From: Omphalotus guepiniiformis
Lineage: Eukaryota > Basidiomycota > Agaricomycetes > Agaricales > Omphalotaceae
NCBI GenBank assembly: GCA_028554645.1
Contig: JAQOOI010000019.1
Span: 310,001-374,000 of the forward strand
DNA length: 64,000 nucleotides
Direction: 5' to 3'
The notes under the pieces are model-generated. The model saw only the letters and a list, made by a program, of their open reading frames with translations. It was not told where the DNA came from and ran no database searches. The position numbers were made by a program, and so were the translations under genes. This document shows, in pieces, positions 19,775 to 29,400 of this stretch. Each line of letters begins with the position of its first letter. Positions within the stretch are counted from its first letter, which is position 1.

Positions 19775-21013
19775 TGATACGACCGCGGGAATACCACTAC
19801 CATTTTCGGCCTCGCGGGATTGATCACTCCAGTACAAACCTACTAAGTACACTGTATAGTCCTAAGTTCCGCGGTGTATTACGCACATTCAACCACTAGT
19901 ATATGTGTACAAAGGTGTACAAGACTGTAGAACGGCACTAAATGGGTCTTCTCAGTGTAGGTATTACCTAAGTATGCACTCAAGTAAAGCGTCGCGGCAC
20001 TTGTTCTAAGGTCCGACGTGTATAACTTGATGGCCCCAATACTGTATAAACCAACGCGTAGGTAACGAGGTACCGCGGCACTACTCAGAAGGCCAGACTT
20101 AGAAACCAGGTAGCAGTAGCTCCGTGCACTAGTCATATCTAATGACCACTGTTGAGCCACAGAAGGGTCTAGACGTACGATGTAACACGAAGTACTTCCG
20201 ACGACGCGGAAGTAGAACACGTAAGGAGACACAGCGTTAGCGAACTACCGCGATACTTTCTAAAAGCGGCAAGATTATAACCCGATATAGGATACCCTGT
20301 TACCGCGTACTATACTTCATCCCTACCTTACGCGGTGCACCATATGCACCATATATCTCATAACTGTCAAGTATTGCGACATTTGTTTGTACTATGTAAA
20401 TAGAGATACTGTATATAAGAAATAGAACCTGGGCAAGGAAGGACAGGTTCCCGAGCCCCCCATAGAGCTAATAGCATTTGTGTGTGGAAAAGCTTAAGTC
20501 CCTCTGAGTGATTAGAAGTTTTAAAGTGTTAACCGTCGCGTTAGTTCATAAGTCAGTGTGCCTAAGTGTTTACAAGCGGGATCGTCTGGTACCGCGGAGC
20601 CTGTGTGTGTAGTGCGAATAAGAGCGGATCGTCTGGTCACTCGTTGAACTCGTCGTCTGGCAGTTCTGAAATCCTCCTATACCCAACTCCACTAAGTGAG
20701 AAGTCGTCTGGCATCTCCCAACAATCGTCTGGTTGTTGTATCGTTTGTAGTCACTGGTCGCGGTGATTTGTTAAAGTTACGCGTTAGTTCGTTTGAGTGG
20801 TGTGTAGCATAGAGTTATCTGTGCCGCGTCGGTTTTGACTGTGTCTCCGCGTTCCTCTTACAACAACCTTATTCGCTTCACAGAGTTTGTTAGTCCCCCA
20901 AACCCCACGAACTTAAAAGTCTTTGTGTGTTGTGTGTGTGTTTTGAGTGCTTGATAGATTCATTCGAGTTAGTTAGCACTTCTTCTCATTCATACCCCAT
21001 ACCAAGCACATCA
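19775..21013 (+). repeat. 3' LTR of element 1
   Basis: Same length as the 5' LTR. The differences I see are at the equivalents of 7165 (T versus C), 7256 (C versus T) and the ATATCC/ATACCC site near 7563. It carries the second copy of the hairpin array (20576-20738). Confidence 0.97.
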
Positions 21014-21511
21014 CCGGGTGACTTGTCTCAACAGGCAACTTCGGGTGGCAATACTGTCTTTCCCATTGACGTCACCATCGCTGCACTGAACAATTTGCAG
21101 CACTTTCGAGTACAGTCCTTCATAGAAGACACGTTGGCTCAAACCGCATCAGGCGTTACGCCTGATGCGTTGCCTTTCCCGCTTCCGACCCCGTTGCCTA
21201 CTCCTGTCACCCCTCTTTTACCCCTGCCTGCTCCTGTCACCCCTCTGTCACCCCTGTCTGCTCCTGTCACCCCATTGTCACCCAAGCCTGCTCCTGGGAA
21301 GGAAAACCGCCTGCCAGGCTCGAAGTGAATTGTTGACGGATTGGATCCTGCACCCATCGTTACCGGTAAACGTAATCGAGTGCCTGTAGCTAAGGTGCCC
21401 GAGACAAATGAGCAGCGTAAGAAAAGAAAAGCGGGGGGCATGGAAACTGCCAACGAGGCTGCGAGGCCCCAGGCGAAAGCAAAAAGATCCCGCAAGGCTG
21501 GGGGAAAATGA
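21014..21511 (+). pseudogene. 3' fragment of an interrupted gene, unknown function
   Basis: Directly after the 3' LTR a frame reads PGDLSQQATSGG, continues through Pro/Val/Thr repeats (PAPVTPLSP units) to TGA at 21326-21328, and stays open in the same frame after it (IVDGLDPAPIVTGKRNRVP, then a Lys/Arg-rich tail) to TGA at 21509-21511. The in-frame stop and the missing front suggest a dead remnant. The front part is not found on the other side of element 1. Confidence 0.5.
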
Positions 21512-21859
21512 TTACCACCTCCTGTGGTCAGTCTGTCTTAGTGATGTGCAGGGCCGGGCCGGGCTCAAAGCCCTGGGGCCGGGCCAGGCTTGGACAGGGC
21601 TCGGGCTCATCAAAACTCAAGCCCAAGCCTTGAGCCCAAGCCCAGGGCTCAAAGCCTCGGGCTCGGGCTCAGGCGGGCTCACAGCAAAAAAAAAAACTGT
21701 TAGGAACCTAGATGGATTAGGGGCATGAATACAAGAGGATTGAACAAGTCAACAAAAGTGTAGCAAAAGTGATACCAGAAAAATTTCAAAATTCTGGATG
21801 TTATCAGACTAGTCATTTTAGATGACCTACCTATTGGACTAGTTATTTCAGATGATCCA

Positions 21860-22050
21860 CTGCCTCACATTGCAACCTCATGTTTAAACTGCCTCATGTT
21901 TGGCCTCAAGACAGCCACATTGTAGCCTCATGTCTAAATGGCCTCATGTTCAGCCTCAAGGCATGCCTCACTGCAACCTCATTGCATGCCTCATTGCATG
22001 CCTCATTGCATGCCTCATTGTATGCCTCATGTTTAGCCTCATGGTTTGTA
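21860..22050 (+). repeat. GCCTCAT word array upstream of the LTR TATA box
   Basis: About fifteen copies of (G)CCTCA(T) spaced roughly 10-20 bp, some in exact 12-bp tandem (CATTGCATGCCT). Placed directly upstream of TATA, it may be an enhancer. Copy number differs between the two LTRs. Confidence 0.75.
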
Positions 22051-22052
22051 GT

Positions 22053-22083
22053 ATATAAAGCCCCAGAAACTTAGTGTACAGTA
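22053..22083 (+). promoter_or_regulatory. LTR TATA box and predicted transcript start, element 2
   Basis: TATATAA at 22053-22059. Thirty bases on, at 22083, begins AGTCTAGTTATT, the exact complement of the primer-binding site. The two independent signals agree on the start of R. Confidence 0.75.
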
Positions 22084-22154
22084 GTCTAGTTATTTTCTTG
22101 TTAACCCCCATCTTGTAAATCTGTCTTGTGAATTCAAGTACTTTTTACTCTCTA

Positions 22155-22458
22155 AGTGTTGCTGAAGCATTACCAGTGACTGAACCTACAATATCTGAAG
22201 CATTTCCAGATATTCTCTAAGACATCTGAAGCATTTCCAGTGTCTATTCCTAAGTATTGCTGAAGCATTTCCAGCAGTATTCCCTTTGATTGTCTGAAGC
22301 ATTTCCAGACTTTCTCCTTGAACAACTGAAGCATTTCCAGTTTTCAAACTACTCCTAGATTACTTGAAGCATTTCCAAGTATTCCAACCTTCCTTGGTTA
22401 CTGAAGCATTTCCAGTAATCAAAACATCCTCTTTTCACTTGAAGCTTTCCCAAGAAAA
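22155..22458 (+). other. Array of nine hairpins with constant loop AAGCATTTC
   Basis: Nine units (near 22162, 22190, 22220, 22254, 22292, 22318, 22361, 22394, 22432), most with CTG-loop-CAG cores. Outer arms differ yet pair: AATAT/ATATT, AGACA/TGTCT, GTATTG/CAGTAT, GT/AC, TTGAA+AA/TT+TTCAA, TACTTG/CAAGTA (core C-G changed to T-A in step), TTGGTTA/TAATCAA, TTTTC/GAAAA. The compensating changes are strong evidence of a selected RNA structure in the leader. The array is repeated at about 34023-34326. Confidence 0.88.
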
Positions 22459-22639
22459 TCCTATTCTTCTAGTGCTACCTGATACATCATTTTTCACATT
22501 TTCCCTTCCCTGTGATATAGACTATCACTTCAGTTTCTCCATTGTGTTCTTTGAGTAGATTCTCAATTAATACAACTTAGCCCCCAACCCTCATATTGTG
22601 GATCAGAGTAACTAACCCTTACCTTCTGTTCCCTAACAT

Positions 22640-22651
22640 AATAACTAGACT
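22640..22651 (+). promoter_or_regulatory. Self-priming primer-binding site, element 2
   Basis: AATAACTAGACT, one base after the LTR, is complementary over 12 nt to the predicted first bases of the transcript (22083-22094). It does not start with TGG, so it is not an ordinary tRNA site. This is the arrangement of Tf1/sushi elements, in which the cleaved 5' end of the mRNA primes. Confidence 0.8.
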
Positions 22652-22671
22652 CCCACTAAGTTACAGTTGAG

Positions 22672-25600
22672 ATGTCTACTCAAACAACCCACACCCAGAC
22701 CAACCAACAACAGACCACTTCTCCTAGACACTATGTCCTCACCCCAGACAGCACCAATCTCAGAAGATCTGCCTCTGAAGGACCAGTTAACAGGCAATCC
22801 CAGAGTTTTACTCCATTTGAAACTCCAGGACAAACCCTAGGAAGTACACCACAACAAATCCCACCAGGAGTAGCAGTTAGAAGACCAAGGAGAAGAAGAG
22901 ACAGAACTACAGGTCTCACCTTCCAAGAACTCACTCCTATTTCCCCAGTCAGACCTAGATCCACTCTTCAGACTGAGATACTGAGAGCTGAATTGTATGG
23001 AGAACAAGGCATGGCTGAACTAACACCTGGTCCCAACACCATTGATAATTTGCTGCAAGAACCATATCAAGATCAGTCTCAATTCCCCAGTCAAGCAGCC
23101 ATCAATGTTTCAAGTTCTTCTAGTAATGGAGTTGCTGGTGATACAGGGAACATAGCAGATGATGAAGATGAGCATGCAGACATGCCGGCATTACAGGCTG
23201 TCAGTGATTCTGAATCTGACAATGATGAAGAGGATGAGGAGTATGAACCACCAACTATGCAACATCCCATTGCACACTCCACACCCAGAACTCAACAATG
23301 GCAAGAAGCTAGTATGGACACAGGTTTCCAAAGCTATAATGAGGGCTTAAGAGATGTGTTGGGAAGCATGTATTCCAATCCTCATGTCCCTACAGCAGCT
23401 GCTAGAAATGTACAAGGACATTCTACTTCACATGGTGCTCCAACATCCACACATAATACTATCCACTCTAACAGAAGTCAAAGACATAGTGTCAGAGAGA
23501 GTATACCTTCACACAGAGCTTCATCAGGATCCCATACCACCAATGACTATGAACAGGAGCGTAGTGTATCAGCTACTCAACTAGCAGGATTGGCAATTTC
23601 AAGCAGAGCCTTTTTACTCAGCATTGGAGTAGAAGATGATTCTTGGAGAAATGATTATGGATGGATCCGTATGATGCGCAGGCTGGCTCAAACTAATCTA
23701 TCTGACTTATCAGAGCCCATAGCACATGCTTTGCAATTCCCTCATAATGCAAGGGAACTCACAAATCTATATAACTTCTCACAAAGACCCATGATGCTCA
23801 ATCTTTTGAATATGCAAGAGCCATCTAGCAGAGTCTCATCTCCAAGGAGTAATACCCCTCACTCTGCCAGAACAACCTTGCTTTCAGAGGCAAGTGACCA
23901 TCCACATTCAACATCTCCTAGACCCTACCAGCTATATCCTGAAATGGACATTTTCCAGTGGACTCTGAACTCTGCTAATGTGAATGGAAATTGGCAAGTG
24001 GTAGATGATAGGTCAGTCAGGAGCTCTCATACCAACCTACAAGGGTATACTAGAGTACCAACCCATACTCCAGTACAATCACCTCAACATGCAGTACATT
24101 GGCCTAGTACTGTTGGTAGAGTACAACAATTCATCAACACTACTCCTTTAACTGTGAGAAGTACAATGCCCCAAGCAGTGCAAGGACGTATTGCAACTCC
24201 CTGGCACCCTAGTACTCAACCAATAATGGTATCCTCAGGGTCAGACTCCACCACTGTAGTAGGGATACCCAATGTTCCTTTCTACAGAAACACAGAGTAC
24301 AATATCCCAGACCCTGTACCACCATATCCTGGAGAGCCCCCAGCACCTACTTATGAACAGATTCCCACTTCCAGAACATCCAATCCTTCCTCAAACAGAG
24401 CATCCAATCATATTGAAACTCATTCATCTAATCCTGTAGTTCAAGAACTTCCACAGGAAAACATTCAGAGTGTCAACTACATAGATGATACAGCAGTTTT
24501 CATCCATGAATCACAAGAGGAAGATGTGGAAGTAAATGAACCTGAAACAGTTTTGAGACCCAACAGAGTACCTGGTTATAGAGATGATGAGGTACCTCCA
24601 GAGAGTTCAGTACAGGAATCTAGTGGAGTACAGAGGAGAAACAGGACACAAACTTGGAGGGAAGAATTAGAATCAAGAATCCAAAGAGGTCAAACCAGAG
24701 TTGAGCCTCAACCAAATAATTCCCCCTTACATCCTCAAGATGAACCAACCAGAGCTCAGGCCCCAGTACAGCTAGGTCCTTCCAATCAGTCTCATTCAAT
24801 GCAGATGCCTGCAGTTAGGAACAGAGTACCCTCTGGTATGGAAAGAGATGCCCCACCACATTTGGATGTTAGAAGAGAGGATCAAAACACTTCTAGGCAA
24901 TACAGGCAAAACACAGCAGGACCTTCTAGAAATCATGAGGTAAGTCACTCACCAGGATCATCTAGGATTTCAGAATTAAGGAGAAACCAACAATATCCTT
25001 ATACTCCCAACAAAGGTAAGACTCCCATAAGGAATGCTGGAGGACCCCCAGATGACCCCAATGGCCCTGGGCACTCTCACTATGATGATTCTGATTCTGA
25101 TGATGATGATGAACACAATCAATCATCTAGAGGGGAAGGACCAAGTCATTGGACAATACCAGGAGGACCAGGAGGACCAGGAGGACCCCAAGGACCAAAT
25201 GATCCCCCATCTGGAGATGAAAGTGATGATGACTACAATCATAGAAGAAATGGTAGAAATGGTAGAGATGGTAGAGATGGCAGAGATGGTAGAGATGGAA
25301 GAGATGGAAGAGATGGCCGCAATCAGGAAGATGCAGAAGAACGTCGACAAAGAGAAGAACTCACTCGTGCTCTCAATAGAGAAGCTAAGTTGGACATCAA
25401 CAAACCCAAAGAGTTCTCTGGAGAAAGCCGGGCTGAATGGTCTACCTTTGTTGACAGCTGTGAGAACATGTTTGCTGCCAAACCCACCATCTATGCCTCT
25501 GAATCATCTCAAATTACATTTGCCGCATCATATTTCAATGGTCCAGCTTTGCGGTATTACAACAATCTCATGCGCAAACGGCGAAATGGCAATTTCATTG

Positions 25601-26463
25601 CAGCTTTGAACACATGGAATGAATTCTTAAAGATGTTCAGTAAGATGTTTGGCTTACATGATGAGACTTTATACTCTCAATCCAAACTGGATACTGTATA
25701 TCAGAAGTTCAAAGAAGCCTTTGCTGATTTCCTTGTGCGCTTTGAGGATGTGGCAAATAAGACCAACTACAATGATCCAGCTTTACGGTTCCGATTGCTC
25801 CGACAAATCCGCTCTGATCTCAGAAATCGACTCACAAACAATGGGAAAATTCCTGAGTCTTATGATGAAGTTGTTGAAAGACTCCTGGAAATTGATACTG
25901 CTCGTGAAGCACTCAATGACATGGGTCTTGGAGACAACACTTATAGTCGCAACTGGAATAATCAACAAACAGACACTAATCAGCGTGTAGTTCAAACTCG
26001 TTTTGTGTCAAACAATACCTATCGACTTCGTAATGCTAACACTCCCAATGCGGTCAGTGGGAATGCTGCAGAAACAGGAGAAACACAATCCCAATCAAAC
26101 TTCCCACCCCGTATTTCACAAGAAGAATATGAACGGCGGATGAGAGAAAGGTTGTGTATGCGCTGTGGCAAACCAGGGCACTTTGGTAGAGAATGTAGAA
26201 CTTATCCAATGCCAAACTCCAATTCAAATGCAAACCGCTATGGCAACAATACAGGGACTGGCAATGCTATCAATGGTAGAGCAGTGTTTGTGGACAATGT
26301 TGAAGAAGAAAGAGATGAAACATATTTGGAAGTTGAAGGAGAGGATGGCATTATCCAGATAGAAGACACCAATTTCCAAGAGGGCGCCAATGGAGAGGGA
26401 TATGAAGATGACAACAACTCGGGAAACTTGCAGGAGACTCAGGATGGCAGGAGTCACATTTGA
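22672..26463 (+). CDS. gag: gag of element 2 with very long disordered N-terminus
   Basis: Starts ATG TCT ACT 33 nt after the LTR and runs 1263 residues. Residues 1 to about 890 are Ser/Pro/Gln/Asn-rich and low in complexity, with acidic DSDSDDDDE, GGPGGPGG and RDG repeats near the end. The conserved retrotransposon gag domain lies at about 900-1110 (FSGESRAEWSTFVDSCENMF, LRFRLLRQIRSDLRNRL). A zinc knuckle CMRCGKPGHFGREC lies near 1163-1176, and an acidic tail follows. It forms the particle and packages RNA. Usual chromoviral Gags are several hundred residues, so the extension is unusual. It ends at ATT TGA just after a slippery site. Confidence 0.95.
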   Translation: MSTQTTHTQTNQQQTTSPRHYVLTPDSTNLRRSASEGPVNRQSQSFTPFETPGQTLGSTPQQIPPGVAVRRPRRRRDRTTGLTFQELTPISPVRPRSTLQTEILRAELYGEQGMAELTPGPNTIDNLLQEPYQDQSQFPSQAAINVSSSSSNGVAGDTGNIADDEDEHADMPALQAVSDSESDNDEEDEEYEPPTMQHPIAHSTPRTQQWQEASMDTGFQSYNEGLRDVLGSMYSNPHVPTAAARNVQGHSTSHGAPTSTHNTIHSNRSQRHSVRESIPSHRASSGSHTTNDYEQERSVSATQLAGLAISSRAFLLSIGVEDDSWRNDYGWIRMMRRLAQTNLSDLSEPIAHALQFPHNARELTNLYNFSQRPMMLNLLNMQEPSSRVSSPRSNTPHSARTTLLSEASDHPHSTSPRPYQLYPEMDIFQWTLNSANVNGNWQVVDDRSVRSSHTNLQGYTRVPTHTPVQSPQHAVHWPSTVGRVQQFINTTPLTVRSTMPQAVQGRIATPWHPSTQPIMVSSGSDSTTVVGIPNVPFYRNTEYNIPDPVPPYPGEPPAPTYEQIPTSRTSNPSSNRASNHIETHSSNPVVQELPQENIQSVNYIDDTAVFIHESQEEDVEVNEPETVLRPNRVPGYRDDEVPPESSVQESSGVQRRNRTQTWREELESRIQRGQTRVEPQPNNSPLHPQDEPTRAQAPVQLGPSNQSHSMQMPAVRNRVPSGMERDAPPHLDVRREDQNTSRQYRQNTAGPSRNHEVSHSPGSSRISELRRNQQYPYTPNKGKTPIRNAGGPPDDPNGPGHSHYDDSDSDDDDEHNQSSRGEGPSHWTIPGGPGGPGGPQGPNDPPSGDESDDDYNHRRNGRNGRDGRDGRDGRDGRDGRDGRNQEDAEERRQREELTRALNREAKLDINKPKEFSGESRAEWSTFVDSCENMFAAKPTIYASESSQITFAASYFNGPALRYYNNLMRKRRNGNFIAALNTWNEFLKMFSKMFGLHDETLYSQSKLDTVYQKFKEAFADFLVRFEDVANKTNYNDPALRFRLLRQIRSDLRNRLTNNGKIPESYDEVVERLLEIDTAREALNDMGLGDNTYSRNWNNQQTDTNQRVVQTRFVSNNTYRLRNANTPNAVSGNAAETGETQSQSNFPPRISQEEYERRMRERLCMRCGKPGHFGRECRTYPMPNSNSNANRYGNNTGTGNAINGRAVFVDNVEEERDETYLEVEGEDGIIQIEDTNFQEGANGEGYEDDNNSGNLQETQDGRSHI

Positions 26464-29400
26464 GTCCAGAAGAAACTGATTCCATATATTTAAATGGTGC
26501 AGTGGTTGAACCAGTCACCATAACTTCTAGATCAGAACAATCCTTCATCATTTCTGCAACAATTTTCAATTCCAACTCTGTTAACTATCACTGCCTGCTG
26601 GATACAGGTGCAACTAGAGAATTCATTGATATCAAACTAGCAAGTCTTTATCCTGAAAGACTCAAGCCCCTACCTCTTCCCATTCCACTAAGACTCTTTG
26701 ATGGACAATTCACCTCTGCAGGGAAAATCACACACAAATTCTTTGCACCAATCACATTCACTGATGGAACAACTCATCATATAAACTTCTTGGTTACTCA
26801 GCTTCATCCTGAAACTCCCATAGTACTGGGACTACCTTGGTTTAGGAAGTACAATCCTCAAGTAAACTGGACTGACTTGAAGTTCTCTTTCAATAACAGT
26901 GTTCAGCTTATGGCTGCAGAAGTATATGATCTCACACAGATCACACACTATATTGTCAGACCTCCCATAAACAAGAAGAATGGAGTAACTATAGAAGATG
27001 AGGAAGAGATATATGAATTTCAGAAGTCAGGATTAGGATTGGAAGACCCAATCTTGATACACATAGATGAGATGAATGAATACCTCCAAGAGCAGGAAAC
27101 AATTCAACAGTCCATCCCCAAATCTAAACCTCCTACCTCTGATCCTCAAATGGAAGATAACACCCCACATATATGCTTGCTAGGTGCAGCCTCCTTTGCT
27201 CAACTAGTGATGGAAGGATGTGAAGCATCAATTCTATACATAATGCCAAGCATTGAGGAAGCAGAAGTAGATGCAGGAATGGCCTCTACCAGTAATGAGA
27301 ATTCAGAAGTTCCAGATAAACCAAAATCCAGCAAACTCTCTGAGCAAGAACTACTGGATAAATTTGTACCCAAACAGTATCATCAATATGCCAAAGCTTT
27401 CTCAGCCACAGAAGCTAAAGGCCTGCCACAACATAGACCTTATGATATCAGGATTGATACTGAGGATGACAAACTACCACCCTATGGGAAGTTATACAAC
27501 CTGTCAGAAAAAGAATTGAAGGTTCTCAAGGATTACATTGATGAAATGATGGAAAAGGGATTTATCAGGCCTTCTAGTTCACCAATTGGAGCTCCAGTCT
27601 TGTTTGCCAAGAAAAAAGATGGAAGTCTCAGACTGTGTGTGGACTATCGTGCACTAAATAGGCTTACAAGAAAGAACCGCTATCCCCTTCCACTCATTGG
27701 TAATCTCATTGACCAGTTGAGAAGTGCTAAAATCTACACCAAACTGGACCTCAGAGCAGGGTACAACAATATAAGGGTTGCTGAAGGACATGAATGGAAA
27801 ACCTCATTTAGAACCAGATATGGTGCTTATGAGTACTTGGTCATGCCCTTTGGTTTAACCAATGCCCCCTCTGTATTCCAGCACTTCATCAATGACATAT
27901 TCCGTGACATGGTAGATGTGTTTGTCATAGTCTATCTTGATGACATCTTGATTTTCTCAGAAAATGAGCAACAACATTTTGAACATGTCTCTAAAGTGTT
28001 GCAAAGACTGGAAGAACATGATCTGCATATCAAACCAGAGAAATGTGAATTCCATACCAACTCTGTTGAATATCTAGGTGTCATTGTTTCTCCAGAAGGT
28101 GTCACTATGGATCCCAAGAAGATAGAAGTTATCCAGAAATGGGAGACACCAACAAATGTGAAGGAGCTACAATCATTTTTGGGATTTGCAAATTTTTATA
28201 GGAGATTCATTGATAACTATTCTGGAATAGTCAAACCTCTCACAAGGCTTACCAGTAAAGACAAACCTTGGATTTGGACAGAAGAATGCACCACAGTCTT
28301 TCAACTCTTGAAGAAAGCATTTCAAGAAGCTCCTATACTCCAGCACTTTGATCCAGAATTACCTATCATTGTGGAAGCTGATGCATCTGACTATGCTATA
28401 GCATCCATTATATCCCAGCAGAACAAGGAATCTGGAGAAATACACCCTATTGCATTCTATGCAAGAAGCATGACTAGTGCAGAGCTGAACTATGATATCT
28501 ATGATAAGGAGCTATTAGCTATTGTAGAATCATTCAAACAGTGGCGTGCATATTTGGAAGGGTCCAAGTACAAGATTGAAGTCTTCACAGATCACAATAA
28601 CCTTCAATGGTTCACTACCACCAAAACTCTGAGTAGAAGACAAGCAAGATGGTCAGAGTTTCTATCAGGATTTGACTTTGTGATCAACTACAGGCCAGGA
28701 AAATTAGGAGGAAAACCAGATGCTCTTACAAGGAGAAATGATGTCTACCCCAAGAAGTCAGCACAAGCAGCAGTGAACAGTGAGAATCACAGGGTACTGC
28801 TAAATCCTGAAAGGTTATCAACTTCTCTTATTATGAATGATGAAGCAGACCTGGCACACATCCATAGTGTAGAGAAGGATAGATACTGGAAAGAGCACAA
28901 GGCTATAGCAGAATCAGAAGAGCCTGGACCATTCAAGATGGAAAATGGATTACTACTCAGAGATGGATTGGTCTATGTACCAAACAATGCTTCTCTTAGA
29001 CTTAGAATCCTTCAAGTACATCATGACCATAAGCTAATGGGCCATCCTGGAATGCGGAAAACAGCACAGATGATTCACCGGACATACTTTTGGCCAGGAT
29101 TGCAAAAGGATGTAAAGAAGTATGTTAGAAGTTGTCATGAATGTCTGAGGGCAAAGAGTAGTCGCCGGAAACCATTTGGTCTGCTCAAACCACTACCCAT
29201 TGGTGAAAGACCATGGAGTTCTATATCAGTGGACCATATTGGAGAACTGCCAGAATCAAATGGATTTAATGCTATTATGGTTGTAGTTTGCCGGTTGACC
29301 AAACAAGCAGTATTCATAGCATGTCGTACTGATGACAATGCTTCACAACTGGCTAAACTCTTCATTAAGCACATATTTTCCAAGCATGGTCTTCCAGTGG

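Larger units (their letters stand above)
6656..21013 (+). mobile_element. Ty3/gypsy LTR retrotransposon, element 1 (14.36 kb)
   Basis: Two 1239-bp LTRs (TGAT...ATCA ends) bracket a primer-binding site, a damaged gag, pro and pol frames in the order protease, reverse transcriptase, RNase H, integrase (Ty3/gypsy order), two antisense spliced genes and a polypurine tract. The LTRs show three differences by eye, all C/T, so the insertion looks young. The 5-bp flanks (TACGG and CCGGG) do not match, so no target duplication is seen; recombination between two copies could explain that. Two single-base lesions appear to inactivate gag while pro and pol are open. CGCG words are strongly over-represented through the whole element. 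Confidence 0.96.
21698..22638 (+). repeat. 5' LTR of element 2
   Basis: 941 bp. It holds a GCCTCAT array, TATA box, hairpin array and 7-bp inverted ends. It is 12 bp longer than the 3' LTR because of one extra TTGCATGCCTCA unit. Confidence 0.97.

Noticed and set aside
25123..25350. Minus-strand frame rich in Ser/Ile
   Set aside because: Shadow of the Gly-Asp-Arg repeats in gag.
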